Shown here in pieces: positions 23,025 to 33,035 of a stretch of 46,676 nt of DNA; within the stretch, counting starts at the first letter, position 1; the number at the start of each line of letters is the position of its first letter. Source of the stretch: Butyrivibrio sp. (GTDB taxonomy: Bacteria; Bacillota; Clostridia; Lachnospirales; Lachnospiraceae); NCBI RefSeq assembly GCF_017635265.1, contig NZ_JAGBLU010000118.1, positions 1 to 46,676 on the forward strand, given 5' to 3'. The translations under genes and the position numbers were made by a program. The notes beneath the pieces were generated by a model. It made no database searches and was not told the DNA's origin. It saw only the letters and a program-made list of their open reading frames with translations.

Positions 23025-24338
23025 CTATCTGTTTTTCATGGCATTGATCTGTATGTCAGTCTCCATCAGCGCCATATTCAAAGGCTTCTTTCCTACGATT
23101 ACCTGCTGAAGTTCCTTTCCGAATATTACATTCATCCCCGGTCCGTCCTCTCCCCATTCGAGAACCGGTAAAAATACCTGATTTGTATCAAATGCATCCT
23201 CTATTCCTTCGAAAGCTTCAGGATTATCAAAATTTGTTCCTCGAAGATACGTCCTGCTGCCTACTCTGTCCTTCCATATAGCAAATTGACCTTCATTATT
23301 CGAAAGAGCTGCCACTACTTCTTTTGCTCCCTCAAGATTCATAGCATTGGCATTTACTGCAAATCCAAGATTACATCCCCCTATGATCAAAGGTCCGTAT
23401 CTTCCCCATCCCATAGGAAGTGTCCCAAGCTCCATATCGGGATTTGCAACTCTGATCCTGTTATAATCCTCCGGGCCTGCAACCAACATGAAGCTTTCCC
23501 CTGATACAAACTCTTTTATCGCAGCCTGCTTATCCATATTGTACATGTCGGCTGTAATAATCCCGTGTTTTATCATTTGTTCCCAGTCTTTAAGAGGTTC
23601 AAAAAGATCATTATAAAAAACAGATCTGCTATAGTTTAATCTTGCTCCAAAACCACTTCCATACTCTGTTCCAAAGTAATTGGCCTGAAGTACGGATTGA
23701 GCGCTGTTTGACACAGTCTGATAATCCATAAATCCGGCAGAAAGCGCCTTCATTCTTTTTCCTCTGATCATAAAGTCACACATAGCAATAAATTCCTGTG
23801 TGTTTTTCGGAACTTTCATACCATACTTGTCAAACAAATCTTTATTTATGTACATGCACTCAAAGCAGGTTGTACCGGGAACTGCGTAAGTATCTTTGTC
23901 ATACCAAAATGCATCCAGAGCCTCTGTGTCGAAATTACTGCAATATGCTGTTAATGGAATAATATATCCGTTTTTGGCATTTTTTCTTGCCATATTCTGA
24001 TTGACATAAATGATATCAGGCGCACCCTTAAATGAAAGCTGTGCATCTATTATGGACTCGTAATGTGCCTTATCAATATAAACAAATTCAAACTTGTAAT
24101 ATGGAAATCTGTGGACAAGATATGTCCTTAGATTGGAAGTGTACGAGTCATCATACCATGTTGCTACTCTGATAATCTCTGCTTCTTCCATGTTTTTAGA
24201 ATCCATAGTGTCTTCCACTATTTGCTCATCTGTAACAGGCTGTGGACTATTATCTCCGCAGCCTAGAAATACGCTTAATATAAGCGCAATATCTAAAACA
24301 ATACTAACAAAGGTTTTTTTTAGCCTTTCGCCGTCCAT
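23025..24338 (-). CDS. Extracellular solute-binding lipoprotein linked to the histidine kinase
   Basis: This 437-residue protein has a signal peptide ending VFLG-C27, then the family 1 (sugar-type) binding fold: RVATWYDDSYTSNLR start, APDIIYVNQNMARKNAKNGYIIPL near 105-130, and FECMYINKDLFDKYGMKVPKN near 155-175. The ATG at 24338 follows GAGGG. No permease or ATPase genes are nearby; the neighbour is the hybrid kinase, so it may act as a periplasmic-type sensor subunit instead of a transporter part. Confidence 0.85.
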   Translation of the reverse strand: MDGERLKKTFVSIVLDIALILSVFLGCGDNSPQPVTDEQIVEDTMDSKNMEEAEIIRVATWYDDSYTSNLRTYLVHRFPYYKFEFVYIDKAHYESIIDAQLSFKGAPDIIYVNQNMARKNAKNGYIIPLTAYCSNFDTEALDAFWYDKDTYAVPGTTCFECMYINKDLFDKYGMKVPKNTQEFIAMCDFMIRGKRMKALSAGFMDYQTVSNSAQSVLQANYFGTEYGSGFGARLNYSRSVFYNDLFEPLKDWEQMIKHGIITADMYNMDKQAAIKEFVSGESFMLVAGPEDYNRIRVANPDMELGTLPMGWGRYGPLIIGGCNLGFAVNANAMNLEGAKEVVAALSNNEGQFAIWKDRVGSRTYLRGTNFDNPEAFEGIEDAFDTNQVFLPVLEWGEDGPGMNVIFGKELQQVIVGKKPLNMALMETDIQINAMKNR

Positions 24339-24374
24339 ATTTCCCTCATAAAAAATATGCATCTGCCGTTAGTT

Positions 24375-24890
24375 TTATCTAAGTAAAATATTCTTGACCT
24401 CTCCGATAAATAAAATGTGATAATTTCCATCGGAATAAAACTTCTCTTTTATTTCATCATCAATTAAAGCATCTTCATCAAATTCTCTCTGATAAAGAAC
24501 TTTACATGTTATTATCTCTCTTGCCTCATCAATAAAAGGTATTCCGTCGTCATAATTAATATTCAGTCTGGAATTGGCAATCTTGTCCTCATCCCTTCCT
24601 GAAACCATATGAAGATATTTGAGCGCGCCGCGGTACTTATCCTGATTCATAAAACTGATCGAATATTCCCCCGAAGCATTTATAAGTTCACTTGTATATC
24701 TGCCTTTTCTGGCAAATATAAAAGTCACTCTCTTATCCCAGATATAGCCAACTCCACCCCAGGTGGCACACATAGTGTTTACCTTGTTGCCGTCAGCAGC
24801 TGTGATAAGAATCTTTTCTCCTACAAATTTGTACGGTCCTGTTTCAAGATCATCCGGATTAACCGGTTGAAATACATGTAACTCGCCCAT
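24375..24890 (-). CDS. Flavin reductase-like (split-barrel FMN) protein
   Basis: This 171-residue protein fits the flavoredoxin/flavin reductase family: ILITAADGNKVNTMCATWGGVGYIWDKRVTFIFARKGRYTSELI near 28-71, then SISFMNQDKYRGALKYLHMVSGRDEDK. Such proteins bind FMN and pass electrons; electron donor and acceptor are unknown. GGAGG precedes the ATG. It lies 11 bases downstream of greA on the same strand, so it may be co-transcribed with it. Confidence 0.8.
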   Translation of the reverse strand: MGELHVFQPVNPDDLETGPYKFVGEKILITAADGNKVNTMCATWGGVGYIWDKRVTFIFARKGRYTSELINASGEYSISFMNQDKYRGALKYLHMVSGRDEDKIANSRLNINYDDGIPFIDEAREIITCKVLYQREFDEDALIDDEIKEKFYSDGNYHILFIGEVKNILLR

Positions 24891-24901
24891 ATGGTCCTCC
24901 T

Positions 24902-25405
24902 TTAAAAGTCCCTTATCCTATCCTCATCTGTAAGTCCTGTATTTTCAATATTAATTATCGTTACGCCGTAACTATAATCATCGCTTACTTTAATAGTAAC
25001 ATGGTCTCCTACCTTATGTCCAAGTAATTGTTTTCCAAGAGGAGACTCAACACTGATAAGTCCTTTCAGAGAATTTTGTCGCATTGTTGTAACTATTTTA
25101 TACGTTTCTTCGGAATTATCGTCATCAAGTCTTACCACTACAGTTTTATTCATTCCAACTTGATCATCTTTAGTATTATCGTCAATAACTTTGGCTGTCT
25201 TAATCATTCTTTCCAAAAATCTTATACGACTTTCATTTTGATTCTTGGCTTTTTTAGCTGCATAATACTCAAAATTCTCAGAAAGATCGCCTTGAGCCCT
25301 TGCTTCTTTTACATGCTCCAAAAGTTCTTTTCTCACAACAACCTTGCGGTGCTCAATCTCAGCTTCCATATCCTCAATATCTTTTTTGGTTAACTCATTA
25401 TGCAT
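24902..25405 (-). CDS. greA: Transcription elongation factor GreA
   Basis: This 167-residue protein has the GreA layout. The N-terminal coiled coil has the acidic tip (ARAQGDLSENFEYYAAK, near 37-53) that enters the RNA polymerase channel and triggers transcript cleavage. The C-terminal FKBP-like domain contains LKGLISVESPLGKQLLGHKVGDHVTI. The ATG at 25405 is chosen on the upstream GGGGG; a longer frame would run through the fba terminator. Confidence 0.92.
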   Translation of the reverse strand: MHNELTKKDIEDMEAEIEHRKVVVRKELLEHVKEARAQGDLSENFEYYAAKKAKNQNESRIRFLERMIKTAKVIDDNTKDDQVGMNKTVVVRLDDDNSEETYKIVTTMRQNSLKGLISVESPLGKQLLGHKVGDHVTIKVSDDYSYGVTIINIENTGLTDEDRIRDF

Positions 25406-25445
25406 TGGAATAATCCCCCTGTTTCTTAGTAAAAAATATAACGTT

Positions 25446-25480
25446 AAAAAAAGCGAAGCCAAAAGGGCTTCGCTTTTTAA
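25446..25480 (-). terminator. Terminator of fba
   Basis: AAAAAGCGAAGCC pairs with GGCTTCGCTTTTT over a 5-base loop; it lies just beyond the fba stop codon, separating it from greA. Confidence 0.85.
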
Positions 25481-25491
25481 CAATACTATTA

Positions 25492-26355
25492 TCAAGCCTT
25501 TCCAACTGATCCGAAGAGCTCCATCTTTTCCTTAACTGTAGCCTTGATTGCTTCAGCACCGGGAGCAAGAAGTTTACGAGGGTCAAATCCCTTTCCTTCA
25601 AGATCCTTACCTGCTTCAATGTACTTACGTGTTGCATCAGCAAATGAAAGCTGGCACTCTGTATTAACATTAATCTTAGATACGCCAAGTGTAATAGCTT
25701 TTTTGATCATATCTGCAGGGATTCCTGTACCACCGTGAAGAACGAGAGGCATAACTCCTGTCTTCTGCTGGATAGCATCAAGAACATCAAATCTAAGTCC
25801 CGGCCATCCTTCAGGATACTTACCGTGAATATTACCAATACCTGCTGCAAGCATATCTACGCCGAGATCAGCGATTCTCTTGCACTCGTCAGGATCAGCA
25901 CACTCACCCATTCCTACTACTCCGTCTTCTTCTCCGCCGATTGAACCAACTTCAGCTTCGATAGAAAGACCAAGCTGATGAGAAACGTTTACAAGCTCAG
26001 ATGTCTTAGCTACGTTCTCTTCGATGTTATAGTGTGAGCCGTCAAACATGATTGATGTGAATCCGGCTTTGATGCACTTATAGCATCCATCATATGTACC
26101 ATGATCAAGGTGAAGTGCTACAGGAACTGTAATTCCAAGGCTCTTATCCATTGCCTTAACCATAGCTGCAACTGTCTCAAAACCTGTCATGTACTTACCG
26201 GCACCCTCAGATACACCAAGGATTACAGGAGACTTAAGTTCTTCAGCTGTTAAAAGAACTGACTTTGTCCACTCCAGGTTATTGATGTTGAACTGACCAA
26301 CTGCATAGTGGCCTTCTTTTGCTTTTACAAGCATGTCTTTTGCGGATACTAACAT
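25492..26355 (-). CDS. fba: Class II fructose-1,6-bisphosphate aldolase
   Basis: This 287-residue zinc enzyme splits fructose-1,6-bisphosphate into DHAP and glyceraldehyde-3-phosphate. Visible motifs are the zinc-site LHLDHGTYDG near 81-90, MFDGSHYNIEEN near 103-114, LVLHGGTGIP near 203-212 and the phosphate-binding SKINVNTE near 227-234. It has its own promoter-like sequence and terminator. AAAGGGAG precedes the ATG. Confidence 0.95.
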   Translation of the reverse strand: MLVSAKDMLVKAKEGHYAVGQFNINNLEWTKSVLLTAEELKSPVILGVSEGAGKYMTGFETVAAMVKAMDKSLGITVPVALHLDHGTYDGCYKCIKAGFTSIMFDGSHYNIEENVAKTSELVNVSHQLGLSIEAEVGSIGGEEDGVVGMGECADPDECKRIADLGVDMLAAGIGNIHGKYPEGWPGLRFDVLDAIQQKTGVMPLVLHGGTGIPADMIKKAITLGVSKINVNTECQLSFADATRKYIEAGKDLEGKGFDPRKLLAPGAEAIKATVKEKMELFGSVGKA

Positions 26356-26400
26356 TTTGTTTATCTCCCTTTGTATATGTAGTTATTGATGGTTAATAAC

Positions 26401-26429
26401 ATTATATACTCGTTATATTAAAAAATAAA
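26401..26429 (-). promoter_or_regulatory. Candidate sigma-A promoter of fba
   Basis: On the minus strand TTTATT, 17 bases, TATAAT, 46 bases before the ATG. The -10 is perfect and the -35 weak. Confidence 0.5.
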
Positions 26430-26445
26430 GTTAAATAGTTCACAA

Positions 26446-28539
26446 TCATCCGAAATCAAGAGTATTATCAGCCCAGAACTCCTCAGTACTGATAGGCGCA
26501 TGGCTATCATAGCGAAGTACAAGTCCCGATAGTCTCGAAAGAGTGATTGTCAAAAAACCATTTTTTATTTTGCTGCTGCCAACATCTGTCCTGAATCCAC
26601 TTCCATCACTTAAGATAAGCTGGCTAAGGCAGGCATCATTAGGAATCCCGAGAGCACTTACATCTATGTCTTTTGTAACTTCAAATTCGTTATTATTGAT
26701 AAATACAACCGTAGCTGCTTCTCTATTAAATCTCCCATAACATATTACGTTATTATCTGCCAAAAGTTCTTTTACAGATCCGGTCTTTAATTCCCTGTAA
26801 GCCTTATGAATTCGAATCATTTCCTTGTGGAAACTTATCATTTCCTTATCTTCTTTTCCCCAGGGGTAAGTCCTTCTGTTGTCCGGATCAGTAAATCCGC
26901 ATACACCTGCTTCATCACCATAATATATAGTCGGAGCTCCTGGCCATGTCATTTGAACCATGACTGCCTCTCTCATTACGGACTTCTTAACACCTGTTTC
27001 GGCGGAAGCCGGCATAAGAGTATCGCATCTTCCTACCTTTTGACTTGTCCTTGTAAGAAATCTTGAATGATCATGGTTGGAAAGCTCGTTCATGGCTGTG
27101 TAGAGAGAAGGCATACTGAAGTTCTCGCCGCCTTCGTACAACATCGTGTCAAAAAATTCTCTTGCATTGCCATATTTCAAGGGTTTGAAATCATCGCTAT
27201 GCTTCTCCATTCCTGTAAGAAACCACGTAAGAGGCTCCATAAAGGCATCATAATTCATAACGGTGTCCCACTCATCGCCACAAAGCCAATCTTTAGCTTT
27301 ACCATAATGCTCTGCCAGAATTATTGCGTCCGGATTTGCCTTTTTTACTTCTTCTCTGAATCTTTTAAAGAAATAATGATTGTATTCCGGTGAGTGACCT
27401 ATATCTGCGGCTACATCAAGTCTCCAGCCATCTGCATTGAACGGTTCCGATACCCACTTTCTGGCAATACCAAGAATATATTCTTCCAGATTCTTTGAGC
27501 CTTCATAATTAAGCTTGGGAAGAGTATCATATCCCCACCAGCCGTCATATTCAGCATTATATGGCCATTTTCCACCGGTAAAAGAAAAATAGTCATGATA
27601 TGGGCTGTTCTCAGAAATAAATGCTCCATGCTCATATTCACTATTATTTTCATATATTCTGTCTTTATCCATCCACTTATTAAAAGATCCGCAGTGGTTA
27701 AAGACACCGTCAAGTATTACCCTGATTCCTCTTTTGTGAGCTTCACTAACAAGAGAGGCAAAGAGCATATCGCTGGCTTCAAGGTTCTTCTTACTTGTTA
27801 CTCTTTTTATATATCTGGTGGCGCCGGCATTTTCCTTGTCGTTATCACCCAGCAGATTTCCACCATCATCCACTATTTTTCCAAAGTGAGGATCAATATG
27901 GTCATAATCCTGTGTATCATATTTATGACATGATGGTGAAACAAACAGCGGATTAAAATAGATAACCTCAATTCCAAGATCCTTAAGGTAATCAAGCTTA
28001 TCCATTACTCCCTGCAAATCTCCACCATAAAACTCTGCATAATCTGTGACAGGATCCGGGTACTTTCCCCAATCTGTAATCTGCACGGATTTACTGCCAT
28101 TGTATACATATTCACCGGAAAGGACATCATTGCCGGGGTCACCGTTACAGAATCTTTCAACAAATATCTGATACATAACTGCGCCCTTGGCCCAATTAGG
28201 TGTGGAAAACCCGGGAAATATCCTAAAAAGCATGCTATCTTTTATCTGATCAACCGGTCCTCTCTTGTCAAAGAAAACCTTATCGCCGTCTTTTCCATTG
28301 ATTTCAAAATAATAAGATACAGGCTTATCCCCCACGTTAAATGACACATCATAATAGTCAAAAGCTCCGTCTGTCTCTACGTGCTTCATCGCACGTTTTT
28401 CAGAATTCCAAATAATAAAGACATCGGATGCTTCTTCTTTGGCGCATCTAAACCTGAAATCAGTTTTTCGGTTCTTATCCGGCTCGGTTGGTCTTAAATA
28501 ATCCATTGTCATATCATGGAATAATAGTTTTCTGTTCAT
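26446..28539 (-). CDS. GH13 alpha-glycosidase (neopullulanase/cyclomaltodextrinase type)
   Basis: This 697-residue protein has no signal peptide. An N-terminal beta domain (1 to about 110) precedes the GH13 barrel that opens AVMYQIFVERFCNGD at 120-134. Conserved regions are DGVFNHCG (277-284), DGWRLDVA with nucleophile D375, ILAEHYG with acid/base E410, and LSNHDHSRF with H489 and D490. The N-domain architecture is that of GH13_20 enzymes, which hydrolyse maltodextrins, cyclodextrins or pullulan inside the cell. A terminator hairpin (28567-28595) lies upstream, so it has its own promoter region. Confidence 0.9.
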   Translation of the reverse strand: MNRKLLFHDMTMDYLRPTEPDKNRKTDFRFRCAKEEASDVFIIWNSEKRAMKHVETDGAFDYYDVSFNVGDKPVSYYFEINGKDGDKVFFDKRGPVDQIKDSMLFRIFPGFSTPNWAKGAVMYQIFVERFCNGDPGNDVLSGEYVYNGSKSVQITDWGKYPDPVTDYAEFYGGDLQGVMDKLDYLKDLGIEVIYFNPLFVSPSCHKYDTQDYDHIDPHFGKIVDDGGNLLGDNDKENAGATRYIKRVTSKKNLEASDMLFASLVSEAHKRGIRVILDGVFNHCGSFNKWMDKDRIYENNSEYEHGAFISENSPYHDYFSFTGGKWPYNAEYDGWWGYDTLPKLNYEGSKNLEEYILGIARKWVSEPFNADGWRLDVAADIGHSPEYNHYFFKRFREEVKKANPDAIILAEHYGKAKDWLCGDEWDTVMNYDAFMEPLTWFLTGMEKHSDDFKPLKYGNAREFFDTMLYEGGENFSMPSLYTAMNELSNHDHSRFLTRTSQKVGRCDTLMPASAETGVKKSVMREAVMVQMTWPGAPTIYYGDEAGVCGFTDPDNRRTYPWGKEDKEMISFHKEMIRIHKAYRELKTGSVKELLADNNVICYGRFNREAATVVFINNNEFEVTKDIDVSALGIPNDACLSQLILSDGSGFRTDVGSSKIKNGFLTITLSRLSGLVLRYDSHAPISTEEFWADNTLDFG

Positions 28540-28751
28540 TGTCAGTCCTACTTTTCTTATTAATGCAAAAAAGACAGCGGGTAGCTGTCTTTTTTAGAGA
28601 AGGTATTTCTTTCTTATGGGGTATAGCAAAAAACTATATAATGTATTGGGGGGTTACGCATATTATACTAACACCCACACCCCTTAGCGTAAAGACCAAT
28701 ACTCCACAAATATACTAAAAACAGCTCTTGGTTTTTGTGCATTTTGTACAA
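28540..28751. other. Intergenic region between ftsH and the GH13 gene
   Basis: On the minus strand a TATAAT-like -10 lies at about 28662-28667 but no good -35 was found at 16-18 bases. A C-rich run (ACACCCACACCCC) is at 28670-28683. No gene is visible. Confidence 0.4.
28567..28595. terminator. Bidirectional terminator hairpin
   Basis: AAAAAAGACAGC pairs perfectly with GCTGTCTTTTTT around a 5-base loop. It lies downstream of ftsH and just upstream of the GH13 start, so it may also attenuate the GH13 transcript if that begins further upstream. Confidence 0.75.
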
Positions 28752-30611
28752 TCAGATCTCTATTTCTATATTCTCAGGAAGTGTATAGCCCTCAAAAAGC
28801 GCCTCAAACTCTTCCCTTCCAATCTTCTCTTTTTCAATAAGCAGCGCAGAGCTCTTGTGTAATACATCTTCGTACTGAAGTATTATTTCCTTGGCTCTTG
28901 CATAGCATTTATCAATAATAGCCTTTACTTCTTTATCAATCTCACCGGCCATAAGTTCACTGTGATTCTTTTTGTGAGAGATATCATATCCAATGAATAC
29001 ATCCTCTTCGTTCTCGTCATAGTTGATCACGCCGATGTTACTTGACATACCATACTTTGTAACCATGCTTCTGGCTTCCTGTGTTGCTTTTCTGATATCG
29101 CTTGAAGCACCTGTCGTAATATCACCAAATATAATCTCTTCCGCAATTCTTCCGCCCAGAGATACCATAATATCCTGAAGCATTTTCTTTTTGGAAAGGA
29201 ACATATCATCATTCTCCGGAAGTGGCATAGTATACCCTGCTGCCCCAAGTCCTGTAGGAATGATTGAAATAGTGTGAACAGGTCCCACATCAGGAAGCAC
29301 ATGGAAAAGAATGGCGTGTCCGGTCTCGTGATATGCGGTAATTTTCTTTTCTTTTTCTGAAATAATCTTGCTCTTTTTTTCAGTTCCGATACCAACTTTA
29401 GTAAAAGATGCGTTGATATCTTCCTGATTGATGAACTTTCTGTTTTCTGTTGCAGCCTTAATGGCAGACTCATTTAACAGGTTTTCAAGATCCGCTCCCG
29501 TGAATCCGGCTGTTGTCTGCGCCACCTGCCTGAGATTAACGTCATCTCCAAGGGGCTTGTTCTTGGCATGAACCTTTAAAATAGCCTCTCTCTCACCGAT
29601 ATCAGGTCGTGTAACAGTAATCTTCCTGTCAAAACGTCCAGGTCTCATAATGGCTGGATCAAGAATATCCACTCTGTTGGTAGCAGCCATTACAATAATA
29701 CCTTCATTTACACCAAATCCGTCCATCTCAACAAGCATCTGGTTAAGAGTCTGCTCTCTTTCATCATGCCCGCCGCCCATTCCGGTGCCTCTTCTTCTGG
29801 CAACAGCGTCAATTTCATCGATAAAGATAATACATGGAGAATTCTTTTTGGCGTCAGCAAATAAATCTCTCACTCTCGAAGCACCTACACCAACGAACAT
29901 CTCGACAAAGTCAGAACCTGAAATGGTAAAAAACGGAACTCCGGCTTCTCCTGCCACTGCCCTTGCTAAAAGTGTTTTACCGGTTCCCGGCGCTCCTTCA
30001 AGAAGAACACCTTTAGGAATTCTGGCTCCAACCTCTGTAAATTTTGCAGGATCCTTCAAAAATTCAATAATCTCAGTAAGCTGTTCTTTTTCCTCTTTAA
30101 GTCCTGCCACATCATCAAGCTTTATTTTATTATCTTCAGCAGACTGCAACTTAGCGCGGCTCTTTCCAAAATTCATCATTTTGTTGTTGCCGGAGCCTGA
30201 TGCCTGCATATTAGTAAACATGGAAAAAATAAAGACCATAAGAACCAATCCTACAATAACAGGAATTATTCCCGTTATCAGGATATTCTCAGACGGCACA
30301 TCTTTCACTTCGAAATTTATGCCATTTTCTGTTGCCAGAGCCTCGATTGCTGTTACATCAGTAGAATAGAAGGTAATATCATCCTGATTTCCATTAAAGC
30401 TAACACGTACCGCACCGGTCGGTGTTTCTGTGTTAGGCATAATAATAACCTTTCTGACATTGCCTTCCTGTATATCTGTTTCAAGCTGTGTTCTTGAGTA
30501 CGCAACGGAATCCGCTGTCATAAAGCCCTTTGCATACTCAACAAACACTACCATTATGAGCAAAACAATCACTATGGCAAAAATAGAATTATAACCCTTT
30601 GTGCGATTCAA
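28752..30611 (-). CDS. ftsH: ATP-dependent zinc metalloprotease FtsH
   Basis: This 619-residue membrane AAA protease degrades membrane and regulatory proteins. TM1 at about 9-27, an external domain to about 110, TM2 at about 111-132, Walker A GAPGTGKT (206-213), pore loop MFVGVG (238-243), Walker B IIFIDEID (261-268), arginine-finger segment MRPGRFDR (322-329) and zinc site HETGH (428-432). The start is a TTG at 30611 with AAGGGGG upstream; no better start exists nearby. It lies 25 bases downstream of hpt in the usual Firmicutes order tilS-hpt-ftsH. Confidence 0.95.
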   Translation of the reverse strand: MNRTKGYNSIFAIVIVLLIMVVFVEYAKGFMTADSVAYSRTQLETDIQEGNVRKVIIMPNTETPTGAVRVSFNGNQDDITFYSTDVTAIEALATENGINFEVKDVPSENILITGIIPVIVGLVLMVFIFSMFTNMQASGSGNNKMMNFGKSRAKLQSAEDNKIKLDDVAGLKEEKEQLTEIIEFLKDPAKFTEVGARIPKGVLLEGAPGTGKTLLARAVAGEAGVPFFTISGSDFVEMFVGVGASRVRDLFADAKKNSPCIIFIDEIDAVARRRGTGMGGGHDEREQTLNQMLVEMDGFGVNEGIIVMAATNRVDILDPAIMRPGRFDRKITVTRPDIGEREAILKVHAKNKPLGDDVNLRQVAQTTAGFTGADLENLLNESAIKAATENRKFINQEDINASFTKVGIGTEKKSKIISEKEKKITAYHETGHAILFHVLPDVGPVHTISIIPTGLGAAGYTMPLPENDDMFLSKKKMLQDIMVSLGGRIAEEIIFGDITTGASSDIRKATQEARSMVTKYGMSSNIGVINYDENEEDVFIGYDISHKKNHSELMAGEIDKEVKAIIDKCYARAKEIILQYEDVLHKSSALLIEKEKIGREEFEALFEGYTLPENIEIEI

Positions 30612-30636
30612 CTTCTGAATTCCCCCTTTTTAGAAG

Positions 30637-31161
30637 TTAATTAAACTCAACAACTCCAATATATGGTAGATTTCTGTACCTCTGATCATAATCAAGACCA
30701 TATCCAACCACAAATTCATCCGGAATCTCAAATCCTGTATAATCAACCTTTACATCTGTAACTCTTCTCTCAGGTTTATCAAGAAGTGTGCAGAGCTTGA
30801 TACTTGCAGGTTCTCTGTCTCCAAGCATCTTAATGAGATATGAGAGTGTTCTTCCTGAATCTACTATATCCTCAACGATAAGTACATGTCTGTCCTTAAG
30901 AGGTTCATCAAGGTCCTTTACAATCTTAACAACACCGCTTGACTTTGTTGAGCTTCCATAACTTGATGCAGACATAAAGTCCATAGTCACAGGTACTGTG
31001 ATTCTCTTTGCAAGTTCACACATAAAGAATACACCACCTTTTAACACACATACAAGATGTACCGTCTCACCCTGATAATCTCTGCTGATTGCTTCTCCAA
31101 GCTCCTTGATACGCTTGTCCACTTCTTCCTCTGTAAGTAATACACGAACTGACTCAGACAC
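30637..31161 (-). CDS. hpt: Hypoxanthine phosphoribosyltransferase
   Basis: This 174-residue purine-salvage enzyme makes IMP or GMP from hypoxanthine or guanine and PRPP. The PRPP-binding motif is VLIVEDIVDSGRTL near 93-106; FMSASSYGSSTKSSG (flexible loop) is near 62-76; a C-terminal YTGFEIPDEFVVGYGLDY segment is also typical. The GTG at 31161 is preferred to an ATG at 31176 because GGAGG lies exactly between them. It is one base downstream of tilS. Confidence 0.93.
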   Translation of the reverse strand: MSESVRVLLTEEEVDKRIKELGEAISRDYQGETVHLVCVLKGGVFFMCELAKRITVPVTMDFMSASSYGSSTKSSGVVKIVKDLDEPLKDRHVLIVEDIVDSGRTLSYLIKMLGDREPASIKLCTLLDKPERRVTDVKVDYTGFEIPDEFVVGYGLDYDQRYRNLPYIGVVEFN

Positions 31162-31162
31162 T

Positions 31163-32581
31163 TTAATTACCTCCATTATCTATAGCTACAGCTAGTATTT
31201 TTTTAGTATTGTCACTAATTTTATAGGAACAACTGATTCTATATCCGGGAACCCACATGCAATGGTCTCCATCCGCCAGAATCCACAAGTCGTCTCTTTC
31301 GCTCACAGGTATTTTTTCATCTGTCATAAATTTGGATAATTTCTTCTTTTTGACAGCACCGTTTTGCTCTATACAGATATAGTCATCCGGCTTCCTGTGC
31401 CTAAAAATAACTTCTTGTATTCTATCACAATCAAACCATTTAGTATATGTATCTCTCGGAATAGATGTTTTTCCATTATACGACATTATGTCAATTGTTG
31501 CGACACCAAATCGGGGAATGTTCAGCTTGATTTTTTGGCCAATTTCAAGTTTCTTAATAACAAGCTGATCATCCTCTTTTTCAAACTCGTTACAATCTTT
31601 ATTTTCCGTCAAAAACATTATTTCATAACTTCGAATAGCAGTGAAATTATATGGCAAATCCACCCTTGAAGTCCCTTCTTTGCTGCTTATCAGTGACATT
31701 ACCGCATCAACATGCCTTGCCGTAATATCTTTCCTATTGGGCGTAAGTATCTCAAAGCATCTAAGAACAACGTACTTCTTTATAATTTCAGGCTTATTAG
31801 CGAGTTTTTTTAGATCAATCCTAATTCCATTATTGTCTTTTTCTGACACTTCTTCAAACACTTTGAATGCCTGGTCTCTGATATAGTCCTCAGCCATGGC
31901 AAAATCTTTTGTCGCCCTGTAAATGTGCTCAACAGCTGAGCTATTAATTTCTTTTTCCACATATGGAATAACCTTATTTCTAAGCTTGTTTCTTGTGTGG
32001 ATATTTTCAAGATTTGTGGCATCTGTGCAAAAAGAAATCTCTTTTTCCTTAAGATATTCCTCGATTTCATCTCTTGTCACACACAAAAGCGGTCGTATCA
32101 CATTGTCCCTGACAGGCCTGATGGCTCCTGCTCCGCGCAGGCCGCTCCCTCTGAAAATATTGTGAAGAAAAGTCTCCGCAACATCGTTTTGGTGATGAGC
32201 TATGGCAATCTTATCTGCCCCTTCGCTGATTACTAATTGAGAAAAAAAGTCATAACGGACTATCCTTCCGGCTTCTTCTTCTGATAATTTACCCTCCGCT
32301 GCAATCTGAGGTACATTTTTTTCCAAAAGAAAATATTTTATTTTCCTTTCTCTGCAAAAAGTACATGTAAAGTCAGCATCATCTCCGGCCTCTTCTCTGA
32401 TACCGTGATTGACGTGTGCAGCAATCAGGCTTATCTGCAGCAGTTCTTTTAACTCAAAAAGAACTGTAACAAGCGCTGTGGAATCAGCACCTCCGGAAAA
32501 GCCCGCCACAACCTTATCGCCAGGCTTTACCAGCTGATTTTCCCGTATGAAATTCAATACTTTATTTTCAAAATTATTCAT
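31163..32581 (-). CDS. tilS: tRNA(Ile)-lysidine synthase
   Basis: This 472-residue enzyme adds lysine to C34 of the minor tRNA-Ile so that it reads AUA. The N-terminal PP-loop ATPase motif is FSGGADS (near 29-35), followed by HVNHGIREEAGDDADF and IAIAHHQNDVAETFL. The C-terminal domains (from about 340) match the long form of the enzyme. The ribosome site is weak (AGAGAATT). It is first in the tilS-hpt-ftsH unit, downstream of a divIC terminator. Confidence 0.93.
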   Translation of the reverse strand: MNNFENKVLNFIRENQLVKPGDKVVAGFSGGADSTALVTVLFELKELLQISLIAAHVNHGIREEAGDDADFTCTFCRERKIKYFLLEKNVPQIAAEGKLSEEEAGRIVRYDFFSQLVISEGADKIAIAHHQNDVAETFLHNIFRGSGLRGAGAIRPVRDNVIRPLLCVTRDEIEEYLKEKEISFCTDATNLENIHTRNKLRNKVIPYVEKEINSSAVEHIYRATKDFAMAEDYIRDQAFKVFEEVSEKDNNGIRIDLKKLANKPEIIKKYVVLRCFEILTPNRKDITARHVDAVMSLISSKEGTSRVDLPYNFTAIRSYEIMFLTENKDCNEFEKEDDQLVIKKLEIGQKIKLNIPRFGVATIDIMSYNGKTSIPRDTYTKWFDCDRIQEVIFRHRKPDDYICIEQNGAVKKKKLSKFMTDEKIPVSERDDLWILADGDHCMWVPGYRISCSYKISDNTKKILAVAIDNGGN

Positions 32582-32587
32582 AATTCT

Positions 32588-32637
32588 CTAAAATTAAAAC
32601 GCAGACCCCTTACGAATATACGTAACGATGTCTGCGT
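32588..32637 (-). terminator. Terminator downstream of divIC
   Basis: Arms ACGCAGAC/GTCTGCGT with an inner TTACG/CGTAA pair; on the minus strand it ends in TTTTAATTTT. It precedes tilS by 7 bases, so tilS transcription may depend on read-through. Confidence 0.65.
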
Positions 32638-32653
32638 CTGATTTCAAAATTAG

Positions 32654-32965
32654 TTATTTGCCTTCATTTCTAAAGATGATTTCTCCTGGATAAACAAGTC
32701 CAAGCTTGTCTTTAGCTGTATCTTCTATATATTTACGCGTCTGTGTATATCTCTCAAACTCCTGGATCTCTTCTGCTCTGGCAAGTTCTGCATCAATCTG
32801 TGCCTGAAGCTCTAACTCCCTTGCCTGATACTCGCTGGCTTTCTGCATAAGTCCAACACTCTTGATAGAAACAACTGTCACAAGAATAAGGACTACAAAG
32901 CTAGCCCAGAGAATACCAACCCTGTTTTGAGAACGACGCCGCTTATAGCGTGCTCTGGTTGCCAT
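32654..32965 (-). CDS. divIC: DivIC/FtsB-like septum formation initiator
   Basis: This 103-residue single-pass protein has a basic N-terminus (MATRARYKRRRSQNR), one membrane segment at about 17-38, then a coiled coil (about 42-75) and the C-terminal pattern YIEDTAKDKLGLVYPGEIIF typical of DivIC. It would act in the divisome with FtsL and DivIB. It lies 70 bases downstream of rqcP. Confidence 0.85.
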   Translation of the reverse strand: MATRARYKRRRSQNRVGILWASFVVLILVTVVSIKSVGLMQKASEYQARELELQAQIDAELARAEEIQEFERYTQTRKYIEDTAKDKLGLVYPGEIIFRNEGK

Positions 32966-33035
32966 ATCTTACCCCCACACAATGCGGATTACATAATATC
33001 TCTAATTACATTCTAATACACTACCAAAGCGGCTG

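Noticed and set aside
29650-30369. 239-codon plus-strand frame
   Set aside because: It is antisense to ftsH, whose Walker and HEXXH motifs are unambiguous.
28752-32581. ftsH-hpt-tilS block as a possible novel operon
   Set aside because: This order is standard in Firmicutes; only the TTG and GTG starts are mildly unusual.
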